From: Gammaproteobacteria bacterium | GTDB taxonomy: Bacteria; Pseudomonadota; Gammaproteobacteria; Steroidobacterales; Rariloculaceae | Direction of reading: 5' to 3' | DNA: 64,000 bases | Assembly: GCA_022820625.1 (NCBI GenBank) | Contig: JAJEFE010000169.1 | Location: forward strand, 1-64,000 | Shown: positions 17,639 to 26,421 of the stretch, piece after piece | Layout of the letters: every line of letters starts with the position of its first letter | How positions within the stretch are numbered: position 1 is the stretch's first letter | Program-made: the position numbers and the translations under genes | The notes under the pieces: generated by a model | Told to the model about the DNA's origin: nothing | The model's database searches: none | The model's input: the letters and a program-made list of their open reading frames with translations, nothing else

Positions 17639-18709
17639 ATGGCCGTCGGCGTTGCCGAAGTTCTTGTCTTCGTCGGATTCATTCTCGCGGCCTATTCCAT
17701 CGTGGCGAACGATGCGATTCAGACGCTCGGCACGTTTCTCAGCTCCAATTCGCATCGGCCGTGGTGGATTCTCTGGCTGTACGCCTGCTCGATTCTGGTC
17801 GCGGTGCTCCTGTACGGCTGGTTCGTCAACTTCGGGGACATCGCCTACGGGCGGCTCGAGAAATTTCCCGAGCCTGCCGGCGGATTGTCATGGATTCACG
17901 TCATACCGCCGATATTCATTCTGCTGCTGACGCGTTTCGGCGTCCCAGTCAGCACGACGTTCCTTGTCCTTACGGTATTTGCGCCAACCAACCTGGGGCA
18001 GATCCTGATGAAGTCGCTGGCGGGGTACGGCGTCGCGATCAGTGTGGGACTCCTCCTGTACCTGATTGTGGCAAAGATCGTGGAGTCGCGCTTCCTCGCG
18101 TCGAGGGACCGGCGTCCCGGAGTGCACTGGGTCGTGCTGCAGTGGTGCGCGACCGCCTTCCTGTGGAGCCAGTGGCTCATCCAGGACCTGGCCAACATCT
18201 TCGTCTACCTGCCGCGGACGCTGGGCCCGGGCTTCCTGATCTTCGCGATCGTCGTCATGCTGATCCTTCACGCGATCATCTTCAGGAACCGCGGCGGCCA
18301 GATACAGGGCATCGTCACCTCCAAGACCAACACGACGGACATCCGGGCGGCAACGATCATCGATTTCACCTACGCCCTGATCCTGCTCTATTTCAAGCAG
18401 TTATCGAACATCCCGATGAGCACAACCTGGGTGTTCCTCGGGCTGCTGGCGGGACGGGAGATCGCGCTCTCGATACTGCTGAGGCATCGCCCGCTCAAGG
18501 AAGCCGCGCTCATCGCCGGCAAGGACATCGGCAAGGCGGGCATCGGGCTTGCGGTCAGCGTTTCCCTGGCGCTCGGCCTGCCCCTCCTACTCTCGCGCGA
18601 GGCATCGGAGTCGGTGAGCGCGGCAGCAGGGGAAGACACTCCGGCACCGCTCACCGCAACGATCGCCGAACGGGACATTGACACCATGAACCGGCCGCAG
18701 TCGCCTTGA
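17639..18709 (+). CDS. PiT-like (inorganic phosphate transporter related) membrane protein
   Basis: A 356-residue protein with about ten hydrophobic segments. PiT-family sequence echoes occur in both halves. They include N-D-A-I-Q-T-L-G-T near residue 24 (compare the family G-A-N-D-x-A-N-x-x-G-T), F-G-V-P-V-S-T-T-F in the first half, and N-I-P-M-S-T-T-W-V-F-L-G-L-L-A-G-R-E in the second. It is divergent from standard PiT, lacking the Gly-Ala before Asn-Asp, so the transported anion needs testing. It is translationally close-coupled to the PstS-like gene (seven-base gap). The last 40 residues are a soluble tail. Confidence 0.7.
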   Translation: MAVGVAEVLVFVGFILAAYSIVANDAIQTLGTFLSSNSHRPWWILWLYACSILVAVLLYGWFVNFGDIAYGRLEKFPEPAGGLSWIHVIPPIFILLLTRFGVPVSTTFLVLTVFAPTNLGQILMKSLAGYGVAISVGLLLYLIVAKIVESRFLASRDRRPGVHWVVLQWCATAFLWSQWLIQDLANIFVYLPRTLGPGFLIFAIVVMLILHAIIFRNRGGQIQGIVTSKTNTTDIRAATIIDFTYALILLYFKQLSNIPMSTTWVFLGLLAGREIALSILLRHRPLKEAALIAGKDIGKAGIGLAVSVSLALGLPLLLSREASESVSAAAGEDTPAPLTATIAERDIDTMNRPQSP

Positions 18710-18738
18710 GCATCGCTCAGTGGAACACTGCCGGATCG

Positions 18739-18773
18739 GCCCGTCCCATCAAATAGGCGCTTCCCGGACGGGC
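18739..18773. terminator. GC-rich hairpin between convergent genes
   Basis: GCCCGTCC at 18739-18746 is perfectly complementary to GGACGGGC at 18766-18773 with a 19-base loop. It lies between the convergent PiT-like and RND genes and may terminate one or both transcripts. There is no T run on either side. Confidence 0.4.
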
Positions 18774-18786
18774 GATGCAGCGGGCA

Positions 18787-21700
18787 TTATCCGGCCCGGC
18801 CGGTGACGGGCAGTGCAACGTGCGCGTATTTTCTCCTTGAGAACACGGTGTAGAGGACGGGCAGGATAACGAGAGTCAGCAGCGTCGAAGAGACCAGTCC
18901 GCCCACAACCACCGTCGCCAGGGGCCGCTGAATTTCCGCTCCAACGCCCCTGGAGAGGAGCATCGGAATGAGCCCGAGAGCGGTCGTGGTGGCGGTCATC
19001 AGCACGGGCCGGAGCCTTGACATCGCCCCGTCGAACACCGCCCGTTCGGCGGTCATGCCGCTCTCTATGCGGTTATTGACTGCGTTTACCATGACCACGC
19101 CGTTGAGAACCGCCACCCCCAGCAGCGCGATGAATCCGATGGAACCGGGCACGGAGAGGTATTGACCGGAAAAGAACAGCGCCATGATGCCGCCAATGAG
19201 CGCCAACGGCACGTTGACCATGATCAGGAAGGCCTGCCCGACCGAGTGAAACGCAAAATACAGCAGCAGGAAAATCAGGCCCAGTGAAATCGGTACGACA
19301 ATCGCCAGTCGGGCCTGAGCGCGTTGCTGATTCTCGAACTGGCCGCCGAATACGACGCTGTAGCCCGGCGGCAGGTCTATATCCGCCGAGATTCGCTGGC
19401 GCAACTCGGTCACCAGCCCTCCCATGTCGCGCCCGACCACATTCGCCTGTATGACGACCCGCCGCTGAACGTCGTCGCGGCGGATCTGCGGCGGCCCGGA
19501 CTCGATCTGAACCTGCGCAACGTCTCCCACGCGCACCCAGGCCCCATTCGGAGCCTGCAGGACGAGTTGCCGGATGCTGTCCGCGTCGTCGCGCTGGGCC
19601 TGGTTCAGCCGTACGTAGATGTCATATCGTTCGTTGCCGCGAATGACCTGGCCGGCAGTCTGTCCGCCAATGGCGTCGGCCACCAGGGACATGACGCTGT
19701 CCACGGGTATGCCGAACCGGGCGAGCGCATCCCGGTCGGGACGGACAACCAGTTGGGCTTCTCCGGAAATCTGCTCCATGGCGACATCGCGCGCACCCTG
19801 AACGCCGGAGGCGAGCGCCTCGATTTCGGCGCCTTTCTCGGCGAGGACGTCCAGGTCCGGGCCGAACAGCTTGATGGCCAGTTGAGCCCTGACGCCCGAC
19901 AGGAGTTCGTCCACCCGGGTCGCGATGGGCTGAGAGAACGAGAACAACACGCCCGGCACGACCGACATCTCCTGCTCCATCAGCGCCTGCAGAGCGTATC
20001 GGTCGTCCGCCGAAGTCCATTCCCGCACCGGCCGCAGACCAACGAAAATCTCGATGTTCGAGATGGGTTCGGGATCGCCGCCGAGCTCGGGGCGGCCAAT
20101 ATGGCTGGCCGCATACAGCACTTCGGGAAATCTCATCAACCGGGCTTCCAGTTGCTCGGCGATCGCCAGCCCCGTGGTCATGTTGGATGAAGGCGCGAGC
20201 GTCACGCGAATGTTGAGAGTGCCCTCCTCCAGTTCCGGAACGAACTCGGTCCCGAGCCAGGGCGTGATCGCCAGCGCGCCGATCAACAGCGACGCGGCGC
20301 CGGCGACGATGGCCGGACGGTGTGCCAGCGACCACCGGAGCGTCCACTCGTAGGCACGGGTGAGCGGGGCGAGCAACACGCTGGTGCGATGGCGGGGCGT
20401 ACGCCGGAAGAAGTAGGCGGCCAGCGCGGGCGCGACGACGAGCGCGACGGCCAGGGCGGCCAGCATGGCGAACACGATCGAAAGCGCCATGGGTCGAAAC
20501 AGCTTGCCCTCGACGCCCTCGAGTGCGAACAGCGGCGCGAATACAATGATGACGATCATCACGGCGAAGAAAACCGGGCGGCCCACCTCGCTTGCGGCCT
20601 GCCGGATGCGCCCGGGCATGCCTTCCCCGCCACCGGCTGCGCTGTCAGTGTCCGCAGCGATCGCCTCCCCGGGTCGTGGGCCGTTTGCCGGCCCCTTCTC
20701 CTGGAGATGACGGATGATGTTCTCGATCATGACCACCGATCCGTCGACCATCATGCCGATCGCGATGGCGAGTCCGCCGAGGGACATCAGGTTGGCCGAC
20801 ACGTTCCAGTACGCCATGCCCATGAGCGCCAGCGCGATGGATATCGGCACGGATATCAGCACCAGCAGCATGGCACGCAGGTTCATCAGGAAGAGCGTGA
20901 GAATGACGGCGATCAGCACGAACGCCTGCAGCAGCGCGCGGGTAACGGTCCGGACCGCGCTGTCGACCAGTTCCGCCTGATCGTAGAAGGCCTCCAGCGT
21001 CACGCCTTCAGGCAACGCCTGCTGAATGATCGGCAGGCGCTCCTTGACGCCGTTGATGGTGGCGCGGGTATTCGCGCCGATACGCTTCAATACGATGCCC
21101 GAGACGATTTCTCCGAGATGCTCCGCGCGTCCGTCGCCGCCGCGCCGGGTCATGGTCACCGCACCCTGGCGAATTTCCGCGCCGAACGTGACGTCACCCA
21201 CATCCTGCACGCGCACGGTCACGCCGTCCTCTTCCTTGAGCGGCACGTTGGCGATGTCGGTGAGGCCCGCCTCGCCACTGCGGACCCAGCCCACGCCGCG
21301 TATCACCAGTTGTTCGGCGCCGCGGTCCATGTACCAGCCACCGGCATTTCGGTTGTTGGCCTGAATCGTCGAAGCCACATCCTGCGGCGTGAGCTGGTGG
21401 GCGAGAAGGCGCTGCGGGTCCAGGCGGACCTGGTACTGACGGACATCGCCCCCGAACGACAGCACGTTGGTCACGCCCTCCACCGGCATCAGCAGCAGCT
21501 TGATTACCCAGTCGTTCAGGCTCCGAAGGGTCATCGCGTCGTACTGCGACGGGTCGTCGGCACGAAGGTAATACTTGAAAATCTGACCGAGACCGGAGGT
21601 GTTCGGGCCCATTTCCGGGACGCCGACACCCTCCGGTATCTGCTCGCGGGCTTCCTGCAGGCGTTCGAATACCAGTTGGCGGGCAAAGTAGATATCGGTG

Positions 21701-21999
21701 CCCTCGTCGAATACGACGGTTATCACCGCCAGCCCGGTCGCGGAGATGGAACGGACCTCATCCACGTCCGGCAGCGAATACATGACCGCCTCGATGGGGA
21801 ACGTGATGAGCTGCTCGACCTCCTCCGCGGCGAGACCGGGCGCCTCGGCGTTCACCGTCACCTGGACGTTGGTGACATCGGGAAAGGCATCGAGGTTCAG
21901 CCGCGGCAGCAGCGTGGCGGCGCCCACACCCAGACCGGCGAGCGCCAGGACCACCAGCAGCCGGTTATGGACCGCCCAGGTGATGATGCGATTCAGCAT
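18787..21999 (-). CDS. Heavy-metal efflux RND pump, inner membrane subunit (CzcA/CusA family)
   Basis: A 1070-residue RND transporter of normal family length. It begins M-L-N-R-I-I-T-W-A-V-H-N-R and shows the family P-D-V-T-N-V-Q-V-T-V segment in the first periplasmic loop. The TM4 region reads G-G-L-A-I-A-I-G-M-M-V-D-G-S-V-V-M-I-E-N-I, whose charged residues carry protons. This TM4 form fits the broad HME-RND family but does not distinguish divalent (Zn/Co/Cd) from Cu/Ag pumps. It is the last gene of a czcCBA operon, 18 bases after the adaptor gene. A Glu-rich insertion around the cytoplasmic loop (after N-I-I-R-H-L-Q-E-K-G) is variable in the family. Confidence 0.92.
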   Translation of the reverse strand: MLNRIITWAVHNRLLVVLALAGLGVGAATLLPRLNLDAFPDVTNVQVTVNAEAPGLAAEEVEQLITFPIEAVMYSLPDVDEVRSISATGLAVITVVFDEGTDIYFARQLVFERLQEAREQIPEGVGVPEMGPNTSGLGQIFKYYLRADDPSQYDAMTLRSLNDWVIKLLLMPVEGVTNVLSFGGDVRQYQVRLDPQRLLAHQLTPQDVASTIQANNRNAGGWYMDRGAEQLVIRGVGWVRSGEAGLTDIANVPLKEEDGVTVRVQDVGDVTFGAEIRQGAVTMTRRGGDGRAEHLGEIVSGIVLKRIGANTRATINGVKERLPIIQQALPEGVTLEAFYDQAELVDSAVRTVTRALLQAFVLIAVILTLFLMNLRAMLLVLISVPISIALALMGMAYWNVSANLMSLGGLAIAIGMMVDGSVVMIENIIRHLQEKGPANGPRPGEAIAADTDSAAGGGEGMPGRIRQAASEVGRPVFFAVMIVIIVFAPLFALEGVEGKLFRPMALSIVFAMLAALAVALVVAPALAAYFFRRTPRHRTSVLLAPLTRAYEWTLRWSLAHRPAIVAGAASLLIGALAITPWLGTEFVPELEEGTLNIRVTLAPSSNMTTGLAIAEQLEARLMRFPEVLYAASHIGRPELGGDPEPISNIEIFVGLRPVREWTSADDRYALQALMEQEMSVVPGVLFSFSQPIATRVDELLSGVRAQLAIKLFGPDLDVLAEKGAEIEALASGVQGARDVAMEQISGEAQLVVRPDRDALARFGIPVDSVMSLVADAIGGQTAGQVIRGNERYDIYVRLNQAQRDDADSIRQLVLQAPNGAWVRVGDVAQVQIESGPPQIRRDDVQRRVVIQANVVGRDMGGLVTELRQRISADIDLPPGYSVVFGGQFENQQRAQARLAIVVPISLGLIFLLLYFAFHSVGQAFLIMVNVPLALIGGIMALFFSGQYLSVPGSIGFIALLGVAVLNGVVMVNAVNNRIESGMTAERAVFDGAMSRLRPVLMTATTTALGLIPMLLSRGVGAEIQRPLATVVVGGLVSSTLLTLVILPVLYTVFSRRKYAHVALPVTGRAG

Positions 22000-22017
22000 G
22001 ACGGCCCGGCCGCGCGA

Positions 22018-23259
22018 TCAGTGGTTGTGGATGCTGAAGCCGGACTTGGCGTACTCGGATTGGAGAAAGAACCCGCCCTCGGTCACGACGCGCGTTCCGG
22101 GCGCCACGCCGTCAATCACCGCGAAACCGGCGGTTGTGCGCTCGACCGTCACTTCAACGGGTTCGAACTCGTCCCCGTCCTCGCCGGCGACGACAAACAC
22201 CTGCCAGTCGCCGTCGGCACTGCGCAGAACGGCCGTCTCCGGGACGGCCAGCACGGGCTGGCTGTCCTCGTTCAGGATGAGGACGTCAACGAACATTCCC
22301 GGATGGAGTTCGTCCTCGGGATTGGGCACCTGGACGCGGACCGGCAATGTGCGGGTACTCTCGTCCAGCGCGTGATAGGCTTGGATCACATGGCCGTCGG
22401 TCCAATGTCCCGCAATGCCCACGCGCGCGGGGCTTCCCACGCTGAAGGCGGCGGCCTCCTGGGCGGGCAGGCGGGCTTCCACCCAGAGCGTGGACTCGTC
22501 CGTGATCTCGAACATCATGCGTCCGGGTTCGATGGACTCGCCGACCAGGAAGTCATCGCGCACGATCGTACCCGCAGCGGGTGCGGTGAGGGTAAACTCG
22601 CCCTGGGCGAGACTTGCGTCGCCGCCGCCGACCAGGGATTCAATCTGCTCGTCCGCCATGCCGAAGGCCAGGACGCGCGCCCGTGCCTGTTGAGCGGTGA
22701 CCTGGGCTTCAATGTAGCGCCGGTCGGAAACGACCTCCCGGCCAAGCTCCCTCACCCGGCTCCATTCGCGCTCGGCCACCACGAGCGTCCCCTGTGCTTC
22801 GGCCATTTCGACGCTCGACATCGTTACGAGCGGCTGACCCGCGACCACGGGGTCTCCCAGTTGAGCGTGCCGCTCGACGACCTGGGCGCGGATGCGCGGC
22901 GTCACCCGGAATGTCGCGTAGGCGTTGAGCCGCACCTCGCCCGGCGCGCGCAGCGCGACTTCCAGCCTGCGGGGCTGAAGGATCTCGCTGCGGATGCCCG
23001 CCGCCTCCTGCTGCGAAGGTTCGAGGTGGACGGCCGCCGCGGGCTGGAGCTCATCCTCGTGATCGGCTGCGTGGCCCCCTTCGTGGCCGTCGTCCGTTAC
23101 GGCGTCCTGCAATTCCGGGCTGCCGGCGGCCGCGGCCATTGTCGGCGCGTCACCGGCGGACTGCGGCGATTCGCAGCCGATCAGGATCCAGACCGCCGCG
23201 ATCGTCCCCGCCGCCATACTGCATGAACGCACACGTGCCATCGATATCAACGACCTCAT
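22018..23259 (-). CDS. RND efflux periplasmic adaptor lipoprotein (CzcB/CusB family)
   Basis: A 413-residue membrane fusion protein. A lipobox (W-I-L-I-G-C-E-S) near residue 29 predicts a lipoprotein anchored to the membrane. It is followed by a His/Asp/Glu-rich stretch (D-G-H-E-G-G-H-A-A-D-H-E-D-E) likely to bind metal. Next come the barrel-sandwich hybrid (L-R-A-P-G-E-V-R-L-N), a helical hairpin and the lipoyl half-motif (L-T-A-P-A-A-G-T-I-V). The ATG overlaps the stop of the outer membrane factor gene (ATGA), so the two are translationally coupled. Confidence 0.9.
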   Translation of the reverse strand: MRSLISMARVRSCSMAAGTIAAVWILIGCESPQSAGDAPTMAAAAGSPELQDAVTDDGHEGGHAADHEDELQPAAAVHLEPSQQEAAGIRSEILQPRRLEVALRAPGEVRLNAYATFRVTPRIRAQVVERHAQLGDPVVAGQPLVTMSSVEMAEAQGTLVVAEREWSRVRELGREVVSDRRYIEAQVTAQQARARVLAFGMADEQIESLVGGGDASLAQGEFTLTAPAAGTIVRDDFLVGESIEPGRMMFEITDESTLWVEARLPAQEAAAFSVGSPARVGIAGHWTDGHVIQAYHALDESTRTLPVRVQVPNPEDELHPGMFVDVLILNEDSQPVLAVPETAVLRSADGDWQVFVVAGEDGDEFEPVEVTVERTTAGFAVIDGVAPGTRVVTEGGFFLQSEYAKSGFSIHNH

Positions 23260-24533
23260 CGCTCCACCCCCGTATCAAGTCCAAGCCATGCGTCGGTCTG
23301 TCCCGACGCGTCCAGCCACTCGAACCACGACCGCCAGAACTCGCGCCTGAGCTCGAGCGCGTTCATGGCCGCGTCGAGCGTCTGGTTCAGTTGCACCAGG
23401 TAGTCCGTGGTGCTGAGTTCACCCGCCAGCACCAGCCGCTCCAGCAGTTCGGCCTGCCCCGCCAGGCTCGGCTCGCCGGATTGCCGCCAGGCGATCCACG
23501 CCTCGCGCGTCAGCCGGTAGCGTTCGCGGGCCGCCAAAAGCCGCTGGCGCGCCCGAACTTCGGTGTTTTCCGCTTCCCGCTCGGACATCGTCTGTACGGC
23601 CCTCGCGGCCGCGACTTCCTGGACATACCGGTTGCGGATGTTGAGAGGCATGGAGACATTGAACGCGACGAAACTCTCGTCGTCCTCTTCGCCGATCCCC
23701 AGGCTCAGGACCGGATTGGCGCGGCGCTCGCGTACGCGCAGTTCGACCGCCGCCTCGGCCATGGCGGCTTCGGCGCGCCGGGTGCGGATTTCCGGAAGCC
23801 CGGCCAGCAACCGTTCCAGCACAGGCCCGTCAACGGTTATCGGCTGCAGTTCGATCGGCAGCGCCGGCCAGGAGGCCGGCGGCGGGGCCGCCGCAACGGC
23901 GCGGAGCGCCTGGTCCGCTGCCGTAAGGGCCGATTCGGCGGTGGCATGCGCGATTTCCGCCTGGGCGTAGGCCAGGTTCGCGCTGTTCAACTCCACCTGC
24001 GTCAGGTCGCCGGCCTGGCGGCGCCGCAGCGTCAGGTCCGCAAACGAGCGCATGAGGCCGATTCTGGTCTCGGCCAGTTCATCTTGGGACGCCGCAGTCC
24101 AGTAGTCGCCGAGCAGGTGCAGGAACTCGCCGGCGATGCGGCGGCTCACGCCCGTCAACTGCGACGCCGCGCGTTCGCTTTCCTGCGCGGCCACGCCGAC
24201 GCGCGCGCCGCGCTGTCCTGCGATATCGACGGTTTGATGAATGGCCAGGATTCGCGTTTCGTGATGGAGCCGGTCTTCAAATTCGATGCCGATCTCCGGA
24301 TTGTACAGGGGCCGCTCGGCGGCGCTCCGGAATGCACCGCTCGCATCGACGGCGGCCCGGGCCGCCAATACCTCGGGATGCCGGTAGACGGTCTGGCGCG
24401 CCAGTTCCAGCAGTTCCGGCGACTCGACGCGCTGGGTGACCGAAGGGCTCTGCGGCGACGCCGGCGCCGCCACCAGGAGGGTGCCGCAAGCGGCTGCGAG
24501 GGCTGCTCGGGTAGTGCCTTTCCGCATCATCAT
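23256..24533 (-). CDS. RND efflux outer membrane factor (CzcC/CusC, TolC family)
   Basis: A 425-residue outer membrane efflux protein and first gene of the czcCBA operon. Three consecutive ATGs lie right after GGAGAAG; the first (24533) is used here and the second or third may be preferred for spacing. A signal peptide follows (R-A-A-L-A-A-A-C-G-T-L-L-V-A-A-P-A). The paired TolC-type repeats are visible as long Ala/Glu/Arg-rich helices, with Y-N-P-E-I-G-I-E-F-E and its second-half counterpart A-N-P-V-L-S-L-G-I-G. The open frame extends to 24710, overlapping nothing, but without a better start. Confidence 0.88.
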   Translation of the reverse strand: MMMRKGTTRAALAAACGTLLVAAPASPQSPSVTQRVESPELLELARQTVYRHPEVLAARAAVDASGAFRSAAERPLYNPEIGIEFEDRLHHETRILAIHQTVDIAGQRGARVGVAAQESERAASQLTGVSRRIAGEFLHLLGDYWTAASQDELAETRIGLMRSFADLTLRRRQAGDLTQVELNSANLAYAQAEIAHATAESALTAADQALRAVAAAPPPASWPALPIELQPITVDGPVLERLLAGLPEIRTRRAEAAMAEAAVELRVRERRANPVLSLGIGEEDDESFVAFNVSMPLNIRNRYVQEVAAARAVQTMSEREAENTEVRARQRLLAARERYRLTREAWIAWRQSGEPSLAGQAELLERLVLAGELSTTDYLVQLNQTLDAAMNALELRREFWRSWFEWLDASGQTDAWLGLDTGVER

Positions 24534-24603
24534 CTTCTCCGGGCTCACGGCGCCTTCAGGTGACGCATGCCGCATGGATTCGGGAATCCCCCCGTGGCCA
24601 CGC

Positions 24604-25419
24604 CTACGTCGGCGGCCGCGCCGACAGGCCATCGAATCCCCGCCGCAGCAGGAAGAGTAAAGCAAAGAACAGCGATGCAACAATAACGATCGCGGGGCCG
24701 GCCGGGACATCGGCAGTCAATGACAGGGACATGCCAAGGGCCACTGAAGCGGCCGCCAGCAGGGCCGACTTGAGCGCCATGCCCTCCGGCGTGGCCGAAA
24801 TCATCCGCGCCGCGGCCGGAGGGATTACCAGCAGCGACACGATCAGGAGGATTCCGACCACCTTCATCCCGACCGCCACCAGCAGGGCCAGCATCAGCAT
24901 CAGCGCGACTCTCGCCGCAGCCGCGCGCACCCCTTCCACGCGAGCCAGTTCCTCGTCGACGGTGACCGACAGCAGCGGCCGCCAGAGGGTCACGATCCCG
25001 ACCCCCAGCGCAAATCCGATCGCCGCAATCACCCGGATGTCGCCCCAGCCGATCGCAAGGACATCGCCGAACAGATAACCCATCAGGTCCACGCGCACGC
25101 CGGGCATCAACGCGATCGCCGCCACTCCGTACGCAAGCGCACTGTGCGCCAGTATGCCCATGACCGTATCGCTGGCCAGCAGGCGCCCGCTCTCCATGAA
25201 GACGACGACCAGCGCGATCGCGATGCATACCGCAATGGTGCCCGCGGTCGGGTCGGCTCCAACGGCGATGCCGAGCGCCGCGCCCAGCAGCGCGGAATGC
25301 GACATCGTGGCGCCGAAGTAAGCCATTCTCCGCCACACTACAAAGCATCCGAGCGGGCCCGCGATCACCGCCACCGACGTGCCGCCGATCAAGGCCCGGA
25401 GAATGAAGTCCTCCATCAT
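24604..25419 (-). CDS. znuB: Zinc/manganese ABC transporter permease ZnuB
   Basis: A 271-residue permease of the ABC-3 family with about eight hydrophobic segments. Family marks include G-C-F-V-V-W-R-R-M-A-Y-F-G near the N-terminus, S-H-S-A-L-L-G-A-A-L-G, and M-K-V-V-G-I-L-L-I-V-S-L-L-V-I-P-P-A-A-A in the second half. The start is one of two adjacent ATGs (25419 or 25416); the first overlaps the znuC stop as ATGA. The longer open frame to 25689 is a shadow of znuC. Together with ZnuC and the divergent ZnuA it imports zinc, or possibly manganese. Confidence 0.88.
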   Translation of the reverse strand: MMEDFILRALIGGTSVAVIAGPLGCFVVWRRMAYFGATMSHSALLGAALGIAVGADPTAGTIAVCIAIALVVVFMESGRLLASDTVMGILAHSALAYGVAAIALMPGVRVDLMGYLFGDVLAIGWGDIRVIAAIGFALGVGIVTLWRPLLSVTVDEELARVEGVRAAAARVALMLMLALLVAVGMKVVGILLIVSLLVIPPAAARMISATPEGMALKSALLAAASVALGMSLSLTADVPAGPAIVIVASLFFALLFLLRRGFDGLSARPPT

Positions 25420-26252
25420 GCGCCGCCGTTGCCCGGCGCCGGCGGGCGAACATCCCGATCGCCGGGTTCGGAAACTACCCGTCCGGAGGCATCGTGCGAA
25501 TGGTCGTGTTGGTGCACGTACAGGGCCAGGGACTCCGCCAGCCGCCGGCCGAACAGGGCCACGAACTCGGGATTGCCGATCACCTCCCTGGGCCGTCCGG
25601 AGCAACAGACGTGATGATTCAGGCAAACCACCGTGTTGGTCGCGGAAATGACTAGGTGCAAATCGTGGGACACCATCAACACGCCGCATCCGCGGCGCCG
25701 GCGAATCGATTCGATGAGTTCGTACAGCCTGACCTGCCCGACGTAGTCCACGCTGCTCAACGGCTCGTCCAGGACCAGGATGTCGGGATCGCGCAGCAGC
25801 GCGCGAGCCAGCGCGACCCGGTTGAATTCTCCGCCCGAAAGCTTCGACATCTGCGCGTGCAGCGTACCGTTCAACTCGACTTCGTCCAGCGCGGCGGCCA
25901 GGCGGCCGTCATCGTAGCGCCCGCCCAGTCTCAGGAACCGCGCCACCGTCATCGGCATGACCGGGTCCATTTTCATGCGCTGCGGCGTGTACCCGATCCG
26001 CAGCCCGGGACGGTGCCACACCGCTCCGGAGTCGACTCGCGTCAGCCCCAGCAGGGCGCGTACCAGGGTGGATTTGCCGCAGCCGTTCAGGCCGACGACG
26101 GTCACCACTTCGCCCCTGTCGACACCGATATCGACATGGTCCAGAATCTGCCGGCCATTGTAGGCCAGACACAGCCCGGTACCGCGCAGCAGCGCATCGT
26201 TGCGCATTGGCGGCCGTTCAGTCCGTTCCGACGGTGCTGGAGGCTTGTCCAT
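25416..26252 (-). CDS. znuC: Zinc ABC transporter ATP-binding protein ZnuC
   Basis: A 278-residue ATPase. Motifs visible in order are Walker A (G-L-N-G-C-G-K-S-T), Q-loop (Y-T-P-Q-R), signature (L-S-G-G-E-F), Walker B (I-L-V-L-D-E-P) and H-loop (V-S-H-D). A His-rich tail (H-Q-H-D-H-S-H-D) near the C-terminus is common in ZnuC and may sense or bind zinc. The start at 26252 gives a ~23-residue N-terminal extension; an internal ATG at 26207 is the alternative. The gene is divergent from znuA and overlaps znuB. Confidence 0.9.
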   Translation of the reverse strand: MDKPPAPSERTERPPMRNDALLRGTGLCLAYNGRQILDHVDIGVDRGEVVTVVGLNGCGKSTLVRALLGLTRVDSGAVWHRPGLRIGYTPQRMKMDPVMPMTVARFLRLGGRYDDGRLAAALDEVELNGTLHAQMSKLSGGEFNRVALARALLRDPDILVLDEPLSSVDYVGQVRLYELIESIRRRRGCGVLMVSHDLHLVISATNTVVCLNHHVCCSGRPREVIGNPEFVALFGRRLAESLALYVHQHDHSHDASGRVVSEPGDRDVRPPAPGNGGA

Positions 26253-26421
26253 TCGCAAGCAGTATACGAAATCCCGATGCCAGGGGCTGCTTGAGCCGGC
26301 GATTGCGCGACCCGCGGTATTGGCTTCTCTTATGGCTCCCACAGGAAATCGGTACTGGTAGAGGAAACGTAGCGGTGGTAGGTTGCCGAATGGGAATGGA
26401 TGCCGTGGGAGCCTCGGCGAC
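26253..26421. promoter_or_regulatory. znuC/znuA divergent control region
   Basis: These 169 bases separate the divergent znuCB and znuA transcripts. In most proteobacteria a Zur operator lies here. I looked for the AT-rich Zur palindrome (GTTATA-type half sites) and did not find a convincing one, so the regulator remains unassigned. Confidence 0.4.

Noticed and set aside
20320-23226. 968-residue open frame on the plus strand opposite czcA and czcB
   Set aside because: It crosses both genes on the opposite strand, spans the gene boundary and shows only His/Arg/Gly-rich low-complexity translation.
26253-26421. Zur operator between znuC and znuA
   Set aside because: No convincing AT-rich palindrome of the known Zur form was found.
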